A program made the position numbers and the translations under genes. A stretch of 41,706 bases of DNA. Origin: 2-12-FULL-60-19 sp041483675 (GTDB lineage Bacteria > Desulfobacterota > Binatia > UBA9968). Location: contig JBGPGE010000032.1 of NCBI GenBank assembly GCA_041483675.1, positions 1-41,706 of the forward strand, in the 5' to 3' direction. Position 1 is the stretch's first letter. Every line of letters begins with the position of its first letter. The notes beneath the pieces are model-generated. The model was not told where the DNA came from. It saw only the letters and a program-made list of their open reading frames with translations, and did not search any database. Shown here piece by piece: positions 15,961 through 24,964 of the stretch.

Positions 15961-17745
15961 TTGATCGTGGCGATCCAGTCCCCGAACTCTCTCAACCCGC
16001 CAGGGAAACTTAGGTCGGCGCCAGGGCCGGGCTCTTTGCTCAAGTATCTCGGCGGCGAAGCCCTATTTTGGGGCCCCTTCGTTCTGGTGCCGATGGCGGC
16101 TCGCGCGGTTGCGGGCGAGGAGATGTGGGTGAAAGATCTCGTCGCTGGCATCGGCGTCTCGGCGGCGCTGGCGCTCGTCGGAAACCTGCTCGGCCGATTC
16201 AAATCCGTTTACCGGATCGCTGTCTTTGTTCCGCTCTTCGCGGGCAGCCTGATCGTCGTCGGCACGACGCTCGCGGCGCGCGGTCCGGTCACATCCGACA
16301 CGATGACGGCCGTTGCGGATACCGCTGTCCCGGGGATGCGAGAGTTCGTGGCGCAATACTATGGGCCAAGGGAGATCGGCATCGCCCTGCTTCTCTTTCT
16401 GCCGCTTTTTGCATTCCGCCGGAGACCGCGAAGCTCATTGGCTCCACGGCAGACGCGCTGGATCAACGTTGTGTGTCTGGCCGTCGCCGTCGCTCCGGCG
16501 GCGGGGAAATGGTGGCTGCCTAAGGATGTCTGGTGCGACGAGCCGCTGAGCGCGGCGGAGCGACCCTATTTTTACCCGTGGCATCGTTATCCGCCGTTTC
16601 AGCCGTTGGTGAGTTTGGCGCACGCGTTGGAAGAGCGCGATGCGCTCGCTGCCGGGCTGCGGCCGATTGGAGCGCCGCTCCCGGTTTCCCGCGCCGAGCC
16701 GTCTCTTCGGCCGGAGTTGCTCGTGCTCGTGATTGGAGAGAGCCTCTCGCGCCATCATATGTCGATCTACGGTTATCCACGGCCCACGAATCCGAAGCTT
16801 GAGGCGAGGTCCGGCGAGATCTATCTCTTCCGCGACGTCATCGCGCCGCATGCGTACACGTCCGCCTCGCTGGAAAAGGCGCTGAGCTTCTGGACGCCGT
16901 CGAACGGGGAAATTCGCCGTGGCCGTTCGCTGTTCGAAGCGTTCAAGGAGAGCGGCTTTCGGACCTACTGGATATCGAATCAGCCGCGTCAAGGTTTTTG
17001 GGAGACCGCGACATCGAAGCTGGCCTCGGACGCCGACAGGCGACTTTGGGTCAACCTCAATGAAGGCGGCGTTCATGGGGATCGCTATCGTGCGTATGAT
17101 TCCAACGTTCTGCCGGCGTTGGCGGAAGCACTCAAAGATCCGGAACGGGAAAAGTTCATTGCGATTCACCTGATGGGCAATCATCTCCAATACCAGCGCC
17201 GATATCCGCCGGAATTCGACGCGTTTAACGGGCCCGTTCCCGGACGCTCGCCGGCGGCCAGCGCCGTGATCGACGCCTACGACAACGCCGCGCTTTACAA
17301 CGATACCATCCTGGACGAGATCATCCGGCTGGTGGCAGCCCGTTCTCAGAGGGCGATGATCTTATACTTCAGCGATCACGGGGAGGAGGTCTTCGACTAT
17401 CGCGTCTACCGCGGACACGGCGGAGCGGAGGTGTCACGATTCATGACCGACATACCGTTTTTACTCTGGGTGTCGGAGCAGCACCGGAGAGATCATACAG
17501 ACCAATTGACGCAACTCTCCGGTTACCTGGACCGGCCGTTCTCGATCGGACATCTGGCGTACGCGCTGGCGGATCTTGCCGGGTTGTCGTTTGCGGAATT
17601 CGACGAGACCCTCAGCCTCTTCTCGGAACGCTTCAAGCCTCGGCCGCGCTTCGTCGGCGCGACCCCTTACGGAGAAATCCAACAGCGCTCGCCGGCGACG
17701 ATTGCGGGCTCTCTCACGGAGGCGCCCTCCGGCTGTCGATCTTGA
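15961..17745 (+). CDS. Phosphoethanolamine transferase (EptA/CptA type, sulfatase fold)
   Basis: A 594-residue inner-membrane enzyme. Five hydrophobic segments fill residues 20-185, followed by a periplasmic sulfatase-fold domain. LVIGESLSRHHMSIYGYPRP with E260 is the metal-binding start, AYTSASLEKALSF places the phosphoacceptor threonine at about T300, and YFSDHGEEVFD plus GHGG provide the remaining metal ligands. Such enzymes move phosphoethanolamine from phosphatidylethanolamine to lipid A, LPS core or other surface glycans. The assigned start is TTG at 15961; GTG at 15967 is an alternative and no ATG is available near. It stands alone between unrelated genes. Confidence 0.88.
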   Translation: MIVAIQSPNSLNPPGKLRSAPGPGSLLKYLGGEALFWGPFVLVPMAARAVAGEEMWVKDLVAGIGVSAALALVGNLLGRFKSVYRIAVFVPLFAGSLIVVGTTLAARGPVTSDTMTAVADTAVPGMREFVAQYYGPREIGIALLLFLPLFAFRRRPRSSLAPRQTRWINVVCLAVAVAPAAGKWWLPKDVWCDEPLSAAERPYFYPWHRYPPFQPLVSLAHALEERDALAAGLRPIGAPLPVSRAEPSLRPELLVLVIGESLSRHHMSIYGYPRPTNPKLEARSGEIYLFRDVIAPHAYTSASLEKALSFWTPSNGEIRRGRSLFEAFKESGFRTYWISNQPRQGFWETATSKLASDADRRLWVNLNEGGVHGDRYRAYDSNVLPALAEALKDPEREKFIAIHLMGNHLQYQRRYPPEFDAFNGPVPGRSPAASAVIDAYDNAALYNDTILDEIIRLVAARSQRAMILYFSDHGEEVFDYRVYRGHGGAEVSRFMTDIPFLLWVSEQHRRDHTDQLTQLSGYLDRPFSIGHLAYALADLAGLSFAEFDETLSLFSERFKPRPRFVGATPYGEIQQRSPATIAGSLTEAPSGCRS

Positions 17746-17820
17746 GCGGGATGCATTACGATCTCCGGGGGGGATAGCCTTGCGTTGGCGGCTGCGGTCT
17801 TGTATGCGGGATAAAGTCTC

Positions 17821-19326
17821 ATGAGCGAAATTCGTTTTATCGACACCACGCTGCGCGACGGGCAGCAGAGCCTCTGGGCGCTGGGGATGCCGACGGCGGC
17901 GATGCTCGGGATCGGCGGGCAAATGGACCGCTGCGGCTTCGAGTCGATGGAGTTTTTTCTCTCCATGATGTTCAAGAAATACGTGCGCGAGCTGAAGGAG
18001 AATCCGTGGGACTGGCTGCGCCTCGGAAGCAAACAATTTACCCGAACCCGGCTCCGCTATCACGGCGGGCTGCATGGCGGCTTCGAGAAAACGCCGCGCG
18101 CGATTTTGCGGCTGCTGCTCGAACGCGTCGTCTCCTACGGCATTACCCTCACGCGCACGTCGAACTGCTGGAACGACTACACGGCGTTCAAGGAAGAGGT
18201 GGACGGCCTGCGCGCTCTGGGCATGGACACCGTCGCCAACCTTATCTACTCCGTTTCGCCGCGCCACACCGACGAGTACTACGCGCGGAAAGCGCGCGAA
18301 GCGGCGGCGATCAAGCCTTATCGCATCTGTTTCAAGGACGTCGGCGGGCTGCTCACGCCCGAGCGCGCCCGGACGCTGATTCCCGTGGTGCAGAAGAACA
18401 TCGGCGATATCCCGCTCGAGTTTCACGCCCATTGCAACAACAGTCTCGCGCCGCTCTGCTACCTGGAAGCGATCAAGCTGGGCGTGACAACGCTTCACAC
18501 GGCGATCCCGCCGCTCGCGAACGGCTCCGGCCAACCGTCGGTCTTGAATGTTGCCCAAAACGCGCGCGCTCTGGGTTACGAGCCGATGGTCGATGAAGCG
18601 GCGGTCAAGCCCGTTTCGGAGCATTTTACCTTCGTCGCGAAACGACACGGGCTTCCCATCGGTAGGCCGCTCGATTACGACCATTCACAGTATCTTCATC
18701 AGGTGCCCGGCGGAATGATCTCCAACCTGCGCCATCAACTCAAGCTTGTCGGCATGGCGGACAAAATCGACGCGACTCTAGAAGAGGCCGCGCGAGTGAG
18801 AGCGGAGTTCGGCTATCCGATCATGGTTACGCCGCTCTCGCAGTTCGTCGGCTCGCAGGCGGCGATCAACGTCATCGTCGGTGAACGCTACAAGGAAGTC
18901 ACCGACCAGACGATCCAGTACGCGCTCGGCATCTGGGGCATGGAAGGGGCCGAGCTGATGGACCCGGATGTGAAAGATAAAATCCTCACCCGGCCGCGCG
19001 CCAAAAAATGGCTCCACTGGTCGCCGCCCGATCCGTCGCTCAAGGAAGTCCGAGAAAAGTTTGGTGGACCGGGGGTTTCCGACGAAGAGCTCATCCTTCG
19101 CTTTTATGCCGGGGAGGATGCGGTGAAGGCTATGCGGGCGGACGGCGCGCCCAAAGAATACCTCGACGCGACGCATCCGCTGGCGACGCTCGTTCGGGAG
19201 TTGTCTCAGAAAAAAGATCTGCGCTATGTGCAGGTGCAGAAGGACGGCTTCTCGGTGACGTTGGGGAAGCAGAAGCCATTCAAACAAGAATCGTCACTCC
19301 CGCGCAAGCGGGAGTCCAGTTTCTAG
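17821..19326 (+). CDS. Pyruvate carboxylase B / oxaloacetate decarboxylase alpha-like carboxyltransferase
   Basis: A 501-residue protein. FIDTTLRDGQQSLWA with D8 opens an HMGL-type TIM barrel. K172 in CFKDVGGLL corresponds to the carboxylated active-site lysine, and H202-A-H204 in EFHAHCNN is the metal-binding pair. A conserved carboxylase C-terminal domain follows (GYPIMVTPLSQFVGSQA). No biotinyl MKM motif is present, so it would need a separate biotin carrier, which is not in this window. The final ten residues SLPRKRESSF are translated from a dispersed hairpin repeat, so the original C-terminus was probably slightly different. HAHCNN departs from the usual HTHSTSG of pyruvate enzymes, so another acyl substrate is possible. 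Confidence 0.85.
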   Translation: MSEIRFIDTTLRDGQQSLWALGMPTAAMLGIGGQMDRCGFESMEFFLSMMFKKYVRELKENPWDWLRLGSKQFTRTRLRYHGGLHGGFEKTPRAILRLLLERVVSYGITLTRTSNCWNDYTAFKEEVDGLRALGMDTVANLIYSVSPRHTDEYYARKAREAAAIKPYRICFKDVGGLLTPERARTLIPVVQKNIGDIPLEFHAHCNNSLAPLCYLEAIKLGVTTLHTAIPPLANGSGQPSVLNVAQNARALGYEPMVDEAAVKPVSEHFTFVAKRHGLPIGRPLDYDHSQYLHQVPGGMISNLRHQLKLVGMADKIDATLEEAARVRAEFGYPIMVTPLSQFVGSQAAINVIVGERYKEVTDQTIQYALGIWGMEGAELMDPDVKDKILTRPRAKKWLHWSPPDPSLKEVREKFGGPGVSDEELILRFYAGEDAVKAMRADGAPKEYLDATHPLATLVRELSQKKDLRYVQVQKDGFSVTLGKQKPFKQESSLPRKRESSF

Positions 19327-19361
19327 AATATTCTGGATTCCCGTTGCCACGGGAATGACGG
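19291..19361 (+). repeat. REP-like double hairpin, copy A
   Basis: Two perfect hairpins in one 71-base unit: CTCCCGC-GCAA-GCGGGAG, then ATTCCCGT-TGCC-ACGGGAAT, joined by TCCAG...CTGGA and bounded by GTCA...TGAC. The same unit recurs at 22755. It overlaps the 3' end of the PycB-like gene and lies between convergent transcription units, where it could also act as a bidirectional terminator. Confidence 0.85.
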
Positions 19362-19381
19362 AGTAGAGTTGGAAGCATAAT

Positions 19382-20239
19382 TCAGGAAGCTAATGCCGCT
19401 TGAATTGCCCGGACAGTGTACACACGCGCAAGGTGGGAGCGATATTCTTTGGAGCCGTTGATATCTTCGAGGGGATCGATGCCGCGGGTAACCCCGGCGG
19501 CGGCCTGCTCGATCAGCGCCGGTTCAAACCTGTTCCCTCGTAACATCTTCTCCACGTCGGCGGCGCGGTAGGCTTTGTCGGCGACGCCCGTCACGCCGAT
19601 CGCTATGTCCTCGCACCGCCCGTCTTTCGCCAGCTCCAGACAAACCGCCACGCCCGCCACGGCAAAACCGGACGCCCGCTGCGCTGCCTTGAGATAGGCG
19701 GTTTTGCTTCCGCGCCTGAGCGGGATTTTGACTTCGGTCAGAATCTCGTCCGGCGCCAGACAGCTTGTCAGAAACCCCACGAAGAAATCTTCCGCCTTTA
19801 TCCACCGCTCGCCGGAAGGACCGCTCGCTTTCATCTCGGCTTCGACGGCGAGGATCGCCGCGGGCAGGTCGCCGGCGGGATCGGCGTGCGCGAGGCTGCC
19901 GCCCAGCGTCCCCTGGTTTCGCACCTGGACGTCGCCGATGGTCGCGGTGGTTTGAGGCAAAAGAGGGGAGTGCGTCTTTAAAAGTTTCGAGTGTTCGATT
20001 TGGGCGTGCGTGGCGAGCGCGCCGATGCGAATTGTTCCGGATTCCTGGCGGACGTAACTCAAGTCTAGAATCCGTGTGAGATCGATCAGGTATCTCGGTT
20101 TGGCGAGGCGGAGCTTCATCAACGGCACGAGGCTCTGCCCGCCGGCGATGAGTTTCACGTCTTCTTTGTAGATCGAGAGCAGCTCAAAGGCCTGCTTGAG
20201 CGAAGTGGGTGCGAAATATTCGAACGACGCAGGAATCAT
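19382..20239 (-). CDS. Molybdenum hydroxylase FAD subunit (CoxM/XdhB-like)
   Basis: A 285-residue FAD-binding medium subunit. LIAGGQSLVPLMKLRLAKP near the start and TIGDVQVRNQGTLGGSLAHA about 100 residues in are the two FAD-binding signatures of the family. It carries electrons between the 2Fe-2S subunit and an external acceptor. The ATG at 20239 is preferred because the upstream in-frame codons are the translation of an AT-rich repeat. It is the last gene of a small-large-medium operon running leftwards, 14 bases after the large-subunit stop. Confidence 0.93.
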   Translation of the reverse strand: MIPASFEYFAPTSLKQAFELLSIYKEDVKLIAGGQSLVPLMKLRLAKPRYLIDLTRILDLSYVRQESGTIRIGALATHAQIEHSKLLKTHSPLLPQTTATIGDVQVRNQGTLGGSLAHADPAGDLPAAILAVEAEMKASGPSGERWIKAEDFFVGFLTSCLAPDEILTEVKIPLRRGSKTAYLKAAQRASGFAVAGVAVCLELAKDGRCEDIAIGVTGVADKAYRAADVEKMLRGNRFEPALIEQAAAGVTRGIDPLEDINGSKEYRSHLARVYTVRAIQAALAS

Positions 20240-20247
20240 AATAATTT

Positions 20248-20275
20248 TCGATTTTAGATTTTGGATTTTGGATTG
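20248..20275 (+). repeat. Short AT-rich tandem repeat between large- and medium-subunit genes
   Basis: Three near-identical copies of a GATTTTGGA-like unit lie in a row. On the minus strand they encode the NPKSKI tail of the large subunit up to its stop, and then the untranslated leader of the medium subunit. The unit differs in base composition from the surrounding G+C-rich DNA. Confidence 0.6.
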
Positions 20276-22680
20276 GATTCCTGGATCAGATTCCAAACTC
20301 GTTCCGGAGAAAGCGGCAGCTCGCGGACTTCACACCCTAGCGGCCTGAGCGCATCCTCGACCGCGCTGGCGATGGCCGCGGGGGAGGGGATGGCCGCGCC
20401 TTCGCCCGCCGCTTTTTGCCCGAGGGTCGTGAACGGGGACGGCGAGGGCCGGTGCTCGATTTCAATTCGCGGCGTCTCCACCGTAGACGACTTTCCGTAG
20501 TCCGTGAGCGTCAGCGTGAGGAGTTGGCCGTCTTCGTTGTAGATGAAGCCCTCGCCGAGCGCCACGGAGATGCCGTGCGCCGCCGAGCCGTAGATCTGCC
20601 CGTCCACTACGTCCGGATTGATGATCGTGCCGTTGTCGCCGACGATCAGATAGCGCAGGACGTGAACCTTGCCCGTGTCGCGCTCCACCTCCACGACCAC
20701 GGCATGCGCGGCGGCGGAGAAGGTGAATTGAGCCCGCACCTTTCGGTCCGCGCCGGGGACCAGGTTCGGCTCGGCGTGGGGAAAGGTGTAATAGAAGACG
20801 GTCTGCAGGCCGGCCTCGAAGCCCTTCGGCAGGAGCGCCTGGTTGGTGTAAACGATTTTTCCCAGATCGGCGAAGGTGATGCGCTTGGTCCGCGAGCTTT
20901 CCGCCTGGATACAACCGTCGGCGATCTTCAACTCCGCCGGCTGCGCGTTCAGCAGATGGCCCGCCAGGGTCAGCATTTTCTCGCGCAGCTTCGTAGCAGC
21001 GCCATGGACCGCGCCTATGTCGTAGAGGTGGAAGTTGTTGCCGCTGTTAGCCGCGGCCACGCCCCACGGCGCAACGTCGCTGTCGAAGGGAGTGGTCACG
21101 CTGATCTTGTCGGGCGAGATGCCGAGCACGTCCGCGACGACCTGAGCGGTGGTCGTTTCGTGGGACTGGCCGCAGTTGGGCGAGCCGAGAAAGAGCGCGA
21201 CGGTGCCATTCTTTTCGATCTTGATGATCGCGCCGTTGACTCCGCCCGCTCCGGGCGGCTCCTTCATCTCCGGAAAGATCGCCATGTCGCGCGCGGCGTT
21301 TCTGCCGCCCGGCTCCACGCCGATCACGACCGCGATCCCGAGCAGGCGTCCTTTTTCGCGCTCGTGCCGCTGCTCTTTCCGCAGCTTATCGTAGCCGATT
21401 TTCTCGACCGCGGTTTTGAGCAACGCGGGATAGTCGCCGCTGTCGTAGATATTTCCGCTGGGCGTCGTGTAGGGCATCTCCTCCGGCTGCACCAGATTGA
21501 TCGAGCGAACGGCGATGGGACTCATCGCCAGTTCTTCGGCGATCCGATCGATGATCCGCTCCCAGATAAAACACATGCCGGGCTTGCCGATGCCCCGGTT
21601 CGGAATCACCGGGCACCGGTTCGTGACCACAGACCAGCCCTCCATAGAGATATTCTTCACGCGGTAGGTGTTGCTTAAATTGTTGAGCTTGTTGGTGAAG
21701 TGGATGGTGAGCGTGCTGGTCGAGCCGCCGACGTCGTCGATCTCTTTGACCTTGAGGCCCAGAACGGTGCCGTCCTTTTTCACCGCGGCTTCAACGTCGA
21801 ACTCCTGGTCGCAGGAGTGGCCGCCGGCCATCATGTGCTCGCTTCGGTCCTCAATCCACTTCACCGGCCTGCCGCTCTTCATCGCGAGCAGGCTGGTGAT
21901 GACGACGTATTTGCGGATCAGGTGAATCTTCTGGCCGAAGCCGCCGCCGATGTCGGGGATGATGACGCGGATGTCCTCCAATCCGAGCGCCTCTCGCAGC
22001 CCATCGTAAATCACTTCGGGAACCTGGGCGTTGACCCAGACGGTGAGTTTCCGGCTCGCGGCGTCGAACGAGGCGATGCAGGCGAACGGTTCGAGAGGCG
22101 TCGAGCTGTAGCGATGAATTTTGAGGTTCTCTTTGACGATCTTATCGGCGCTTTTAAACGCGCCATCGATGTCGCCGTAAGCGAGGACGCCTTTCCAGGC
22201 GACGTTCGATTCCAGCTCGTCGAACAGGAGCGGGGCGCCGGGACGCATTGCCGTCACGGTGTCCGCGACCGGAGGAAGAGGATCGTACTCGACAGAGATC
22301 AGCTCCAGGGCGTCTTCGGCGGTTCCCCGGTCCCGCGCGGCCACCGCGCCGACCGGCTCCCCCATATAGCGGACCTTGTCCACCGCGGTGGCGTACTCGG
22401 GAATCGGTTTGCGCAGGCCGGCGGCGTAACGGCCCGGCTTGAACGGCCGGCTCATGGCGCGCACGTCGGCAGGCGTCAGAACGGCCGCGACTCCAGGCAA
22501 CCGCGCCGCCTCGCTTGCGTCCACGCTCACGATACGCGCGTGAGCATGCGGGCTGCGGAGCATCACCGCTTGCAGCATGCCGGGAAGAATCACGTCGTCG
22601 GTGAATTGTCCGCGTCCGGTCACGTGGCGCGGGCCTTCCTTGCTGCGGGTGGGGTTGCCTATATATTTGGACTCAGCCAT
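20254..22680 (-). CDS. Molybdenum hydroxylase large (molybdopterin) subunit, atypical active-site loop
   Basis: An 808-residue subunit of the xanthine dehydrogenase/CO dehydrogenase family from the ATG at 22680 (a GTG 12 codons upstream is possible). GRGQFTDD and the molybdopterin motif GGGFGQK (Q250) are present, and GQKAAGEGAAIPSP holds the catalytic glutamate near the C-terminus. The loop that reads AYRCSFR in CO dehydrogenase and AFRGFG in xanthine dehydrogenases is N361-RGIGKP here, so it is not a form I CO dehydrogenase and its substrate cannot be named. It forms an operon with the 2Fe-2S gene upstream and the FAD gene downstream. The last six residues derive from an AT-rich repeat. Confidence 0.9.
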   Translation of the reverse strand: MAESKYIGNPTRSKEGPRHVTGRGQFTDDVILPGMLQAVMLRSPHAHARIVSVDASEAARLPGVAAVLTPADVRAMSRPFKPGRYAAGLRKPIPEYATAVDKVRYMGEPVGAVAARDRGTAEDALELISVEYDPLPPVADTVTAMRPGAPLLFDELESNVAWKGVLAYGDIDGAFKSADKIVKENLKIHRYSSTPLEPFACIASFDAASRKLTVWVNAQVPEVIYDGLREALGLEDIRVIIPDIGGGFGQKIHLIRKYVVITSLLAMKSGRPVKWIEDRSEHMMAGGHSCDQEFDVEAAVKKDGTVLGLKVKEIDDVGGSTSTLTIHFTNKLNNLSNTYRVKNISMEGWSVVTNRCPVIPNRGIGKPGMCFIWERIIDRIAEELAMSPIAVRSINLVQPEEMPYTTPSGNIYDSGDYPALLKTAVEKIGYDKLRKEQRHEREKGRLLGIAVVIGVEPGGRNAARDMAIFPEMKEPPGAGGVNGAIIKIEKNGTVALFLGSPNCGQSHETTTAQVVADVLGISPDKISVTTPFDSDVAPWGVAAANSGNNFHLYDIGAVHGAATKLREKMLTLAGHLLNAQPAELKIADGCIQAESSRTKRITFADLGKIVYTNQALLPKGFEAGLQTVFYYTFPHAEPNLVPGADRKVRAQFTFSAAAHAVVVEVERDTGKVHVLRYLIVGDNGTIINPDVVDGQIYGSAAHGISVALGEGFIYNEDGQLLTLTLTDYGKSSTVETPRIEIEHRPSPSPFTTLGQKAAGEGAAIPSPAAIASAVEDALRPLGCEVRELPLSPERVWNLIQESNPKSKI

Positions 22681-22754
22681 AGAAAATCTGGTTTTTTTAG
22701 TGTCTCCTCCAAGCACGCTGGGAACACGTTATGCCTAAGACGTTGCGAGAAAGG

Positions 22755-22827
22755 TCGTCACTCCCGCGCAAGCGGGAGTCCAGGCATCGGAAAGACTCTG
22801 GATTCCCGTTTTCACGGGAATGACGGA
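22755..22827 (+). repeat. REP-like double hairpin, copy B
   Basis: A 73-base copy of the unit at 19291. The first hairpin CTCCCGC-GCAA-GCGGGAG is identical. The second is ATTCCCGT-TTTC-ACGGGAAT, with a changed loop but an intact stem. It lies in the gap between the small- and large-subunit genes of the first molybdenum hydroxylase operon, where the transcript could fold and alter relative expression. Confidence 0.85.
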
Positions 22828-22854
22828 CAAAGCGATAAGCCGTGTGTGTATGCA

Positions 22855-23328
22855 CTACGCGCTCTTCATCTTCCTCGCGGCTAACTTTACCGCCTCGACG
22901 ATCTGCATGTATCCCGTGCACATGCAGAGATTCCCCGCCAGCGCATGGCGGATCTCGTCGTCGCTGGGATCTGCGTTCTTAGCGAGCATCGCCGTTGCCG
23001 CAAGCACCATCCCCGGGGTGCAGTAGCCGCACTGAAATCCATAGGCTTCCACAAACGCCTCCTGCACCGGGTGGAGGTTGCCGTTCGACGCCAATCCCTC
23101 GATTGTGGTGATTTCTCTTCCGTTCGCTTGAACCGCGAAGAGCAGGCAGGATTTTACCGGCTTGCCGTCGATCAGGACGGTGCAGGCGCCGCATTCGCCG
23201 ACCACGCAGCCGACGTGCGTGCCTGTCAGACCGATCGCTTCGCGAAGAAAATGGGGAAGCAGCAGGCGCGGCTCCACGTCCTCTTGATAACGGCGCCCGT
23301 TGATCGTTACGTTGATGGCCTGTTTCAC
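22855..23328 (-). CDS. Molybdenum hydroxylase 2Fe-2S subunit (CoxS-like)
   Basis: A 157-residue iron-sulfur subunit starting at GTG. The plant-ferredoxin-type cluster is bound by the cysteines in VGCVVGECGACTVLIDGK and a further C about 12 residues on. The second cluster is bound by FQCGYCTPGM and GNLCMCTGY. Length and motif order are standard for the family. It is the first gene of the leftward operon, 174 bases before the large subunit; the gap holds repeat copy B. Confidence 0.95.
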   Translation of the reverse strand: MKQAINVTINGRRYQEDVEPRLLLPHFLREAIGLTGTHVGCVVGECGACTVLIDGKPVKSCLLFAVQANGREITTIEGLASNGNLHPVQEAFVEAYGFQCGYCTPGMVLAATAMLAKNADPSDDEIRHALAGNLCMCTGYMQIVEAVKLAARKMKSA

Positions 23329-23450
23329 GAAATCCGAGAATAGCTTTTGCCCCAGCGGGCGTCAACCTCGCGTTGACACGGCGAACGGATATCGCTAAGG
23401 AGAGGGCGCCGCCCGGTTAACCAACCGCAGTGAGACGCAAGGGTGAAACC

Positions 23451-23924
23451 ATGTTAGACATAAAAATACCACGCGGAAAATTAATCGCGGGAATATGCGC
23501 CGCGCTCTTTCTCCTCTGCATGGCACGCGCGGCCTTGCCGGCGGAGTCGAGCAGCAGCGCCTTCAAGGTGCTCGGCCCGATTCCTAAGGACATCAAGAAC
23601 TACGGTTATTACTCCCCACCTGAAAATTATTATGATGCAGACAGGTTCAAATCGATCCATGGCTGCCTCAAAGCGCGCTCGTTTGCTTACGACCAACTTA
23701 AATTGTGGCAGCGTGATATGCAGCGTCGGTTGGGCAGAGATTTCCGCGCGGCTGAAAAGGAGTCCGCCGCAGCCAAAGTCGCCACCAAAGATGCCAAACG
23801 TAAAAAGCAGATCGGAGAGTGGGAGGGGCAACTGAGCGTAAACGTCCGCCAAATGGCCAATCAGATCGACGAAGAGTACCAGTCTGCCGTCAAACGTGTG
23901 CACTTTCAGGTAACCTGCCCTTAG
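23451..23924 (+). CDS. Secreted protein of unknown function
   Basis: A 157-residue protein from the ATG at 23451. KLIAGICAALFLLCMARAALPAES is a typical Sec signal peptide cleaved near ALPA, written here in part as LIAGICAALFLLCMARA. The mature part has a Tyr-rich start (NYGYYSPPENYY), then a long charged helix with many Lys, Glu and Gln, possibly a coiled coil. Two cysteines (HGCLKAR and the terminal VTCP) could form a disulfide. It is transcribed away from the 2Fe-2S subunit gene. No family recognised. Confidence 0.65.
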   Translation: MLDIKIPRGKLIAGICAALFLLCMARAALPAESSSSAFKVLGPIPKDIKNYGYYSPPENYYDADRFKSIHGCLKARSFAYDQLKLWQRDMQRRLGRDFRAAEKESAAAKVATKDAKRKKQIGEWEGQLSVNVRQMANQIDEEYQSAVKRVHFQVTCP

Positions 23925-24005
23925 CGTAACGAGGTTATTCCGGCCGCCCGACTCTTGCGAGCCCGCCGGCTAAGCCAACTACTCAGCCGGCTATCGCCAC
24001 ACGCC

Positions 24006-24917
24006 ATGAACTCCAAAAGAATCTTTTGCTTCTGGGAGCCGCAAGGCGAGATGACGCCGTATCTCAAGTTGTGCATGCGGACGTGGGCGTTGAACATTCC
24101 GGATTACGAGATCGTCGTTCTCGACTACTCGAACCTCGATGCCTACATCGAGGACGGCACCTACGACATGTCCGTGGTCAGGAAGCTCGACTTAAACGTA
24201 CAGAAGGATGCGATCATGGCGGCGGTATTGAAAGAACACGGCGGAATCTTCACGGACGTGGATACGCTCGCGACAAGGGACATTTCCCCTATCGTGCACA
24301 ATCTCCGGCATACGGAAGTCGTCATGTTCGACGTTCACATGGCTTTCCTGGCGGCCAGGCCCAACTCGCGCGTGTTGACACTCTGGACGAAAGGGGTGCA
24401 GGAAAAGCTGGCTCAACTCAACGAAGATGAGAATGAGGCGGTGACGCCCGGATGGGATTACGTGGGGAATAGCGTGCTGGCCGATGTGATGACGAACATG
24501 GTGAACGATTCGGCCGTCGGTCGAGCTTATGAAGCAATCCGGCGACGTCGAGCGTCGTGGCCTCCTTGGGCGGGCGCAGCGTGGGGTCGCATTTGCGATC
24601 CCATCTGGGCCAGAAGAAGGGGCATCTTTTTCCGCAGCGGCTACAAAAAATATCTCAGGATGCTGGATCGGGAGCGGTATGGTTTCATCGCCGAGGCGGC
24701 GTTTTATGGGAAAACAAACATGAGTCCCGCCGAGCAATATCGGAAGTTCTGGTTTGAGGAGAAGCTCGATGTGGCGAATGTGTTTCGCGGCAGGCAACGG
24801 CTCATCGGGCTGCACAATTCCTGGACGCCGGAATGGTACAAGGCATTATCGGAGAAGGAAGTTCTCGAGAACGACTGTCTGCTCTCCAAAACCTTGAGAC
24901 ACCTTCTGACGAGGTGA
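24006..24917 (+). CDS. Glycosyltransferase, capsular-polysaccharide/GT32-like
   Basis: A 303-residue protein. IFCFWEPQGEMTPYLKLCM at the start and HGGIFTDVDTLA with D84-V-D86 fit the DxD-containing sugar transferases of the GT32/Caps_synth type, which use nucleotide sugars and a divalent metal. HNSWTPEWY near the end resembles the conserved C-terminal H-x-x-x-x-SW of these enzymes. No membrane segment is evident, so it is probably a cytoplasmic enzyme acting on surface glycans. The ATG at 24006 is chosen over an upstream TTG; the gap before it has no clear ribosome site. It converges on the operon ending at 24965. Confidence 0.75.
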   Translation: MNSKRIFCFWEPQGEMTPYLKLCMRTWALNIPDYEIVVLDYSNLDAYIEDGTYDMSVVRKLDLNVQKDAIMAAVLKEHGGIFTDVDTLATRDISPIVHNLRHTEVVMFDVHMAFLAARPNSRVLTLWTKGVQEKLAQLNEDENEAVTPGWDYVGNSVLADVMTNMVNDSAVGRAYEAIRRRRASWPPWAGAAWGRICDPIWARRRGIFFRSGYKKYLRMLDRERYGFIAEAAFYGKTNMSPAEQYRKFWFEEKLDVANVFRGRQRLIGLHNSWTPEWYKALSEKEVLENDCLLSKTLRHLLTR

Positions 24918-24964
24918 TTCCAGTCGCACCGGGTTTCCGGCCAAACCACCCCCACATTACTCCA

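Noticed and set aside
20254..22680. Aerobic CO dehydrogenase (form I CoxL)
   Set aside because: The diagnostic AYRCSFR loop is absent; only the general family can be claimed.
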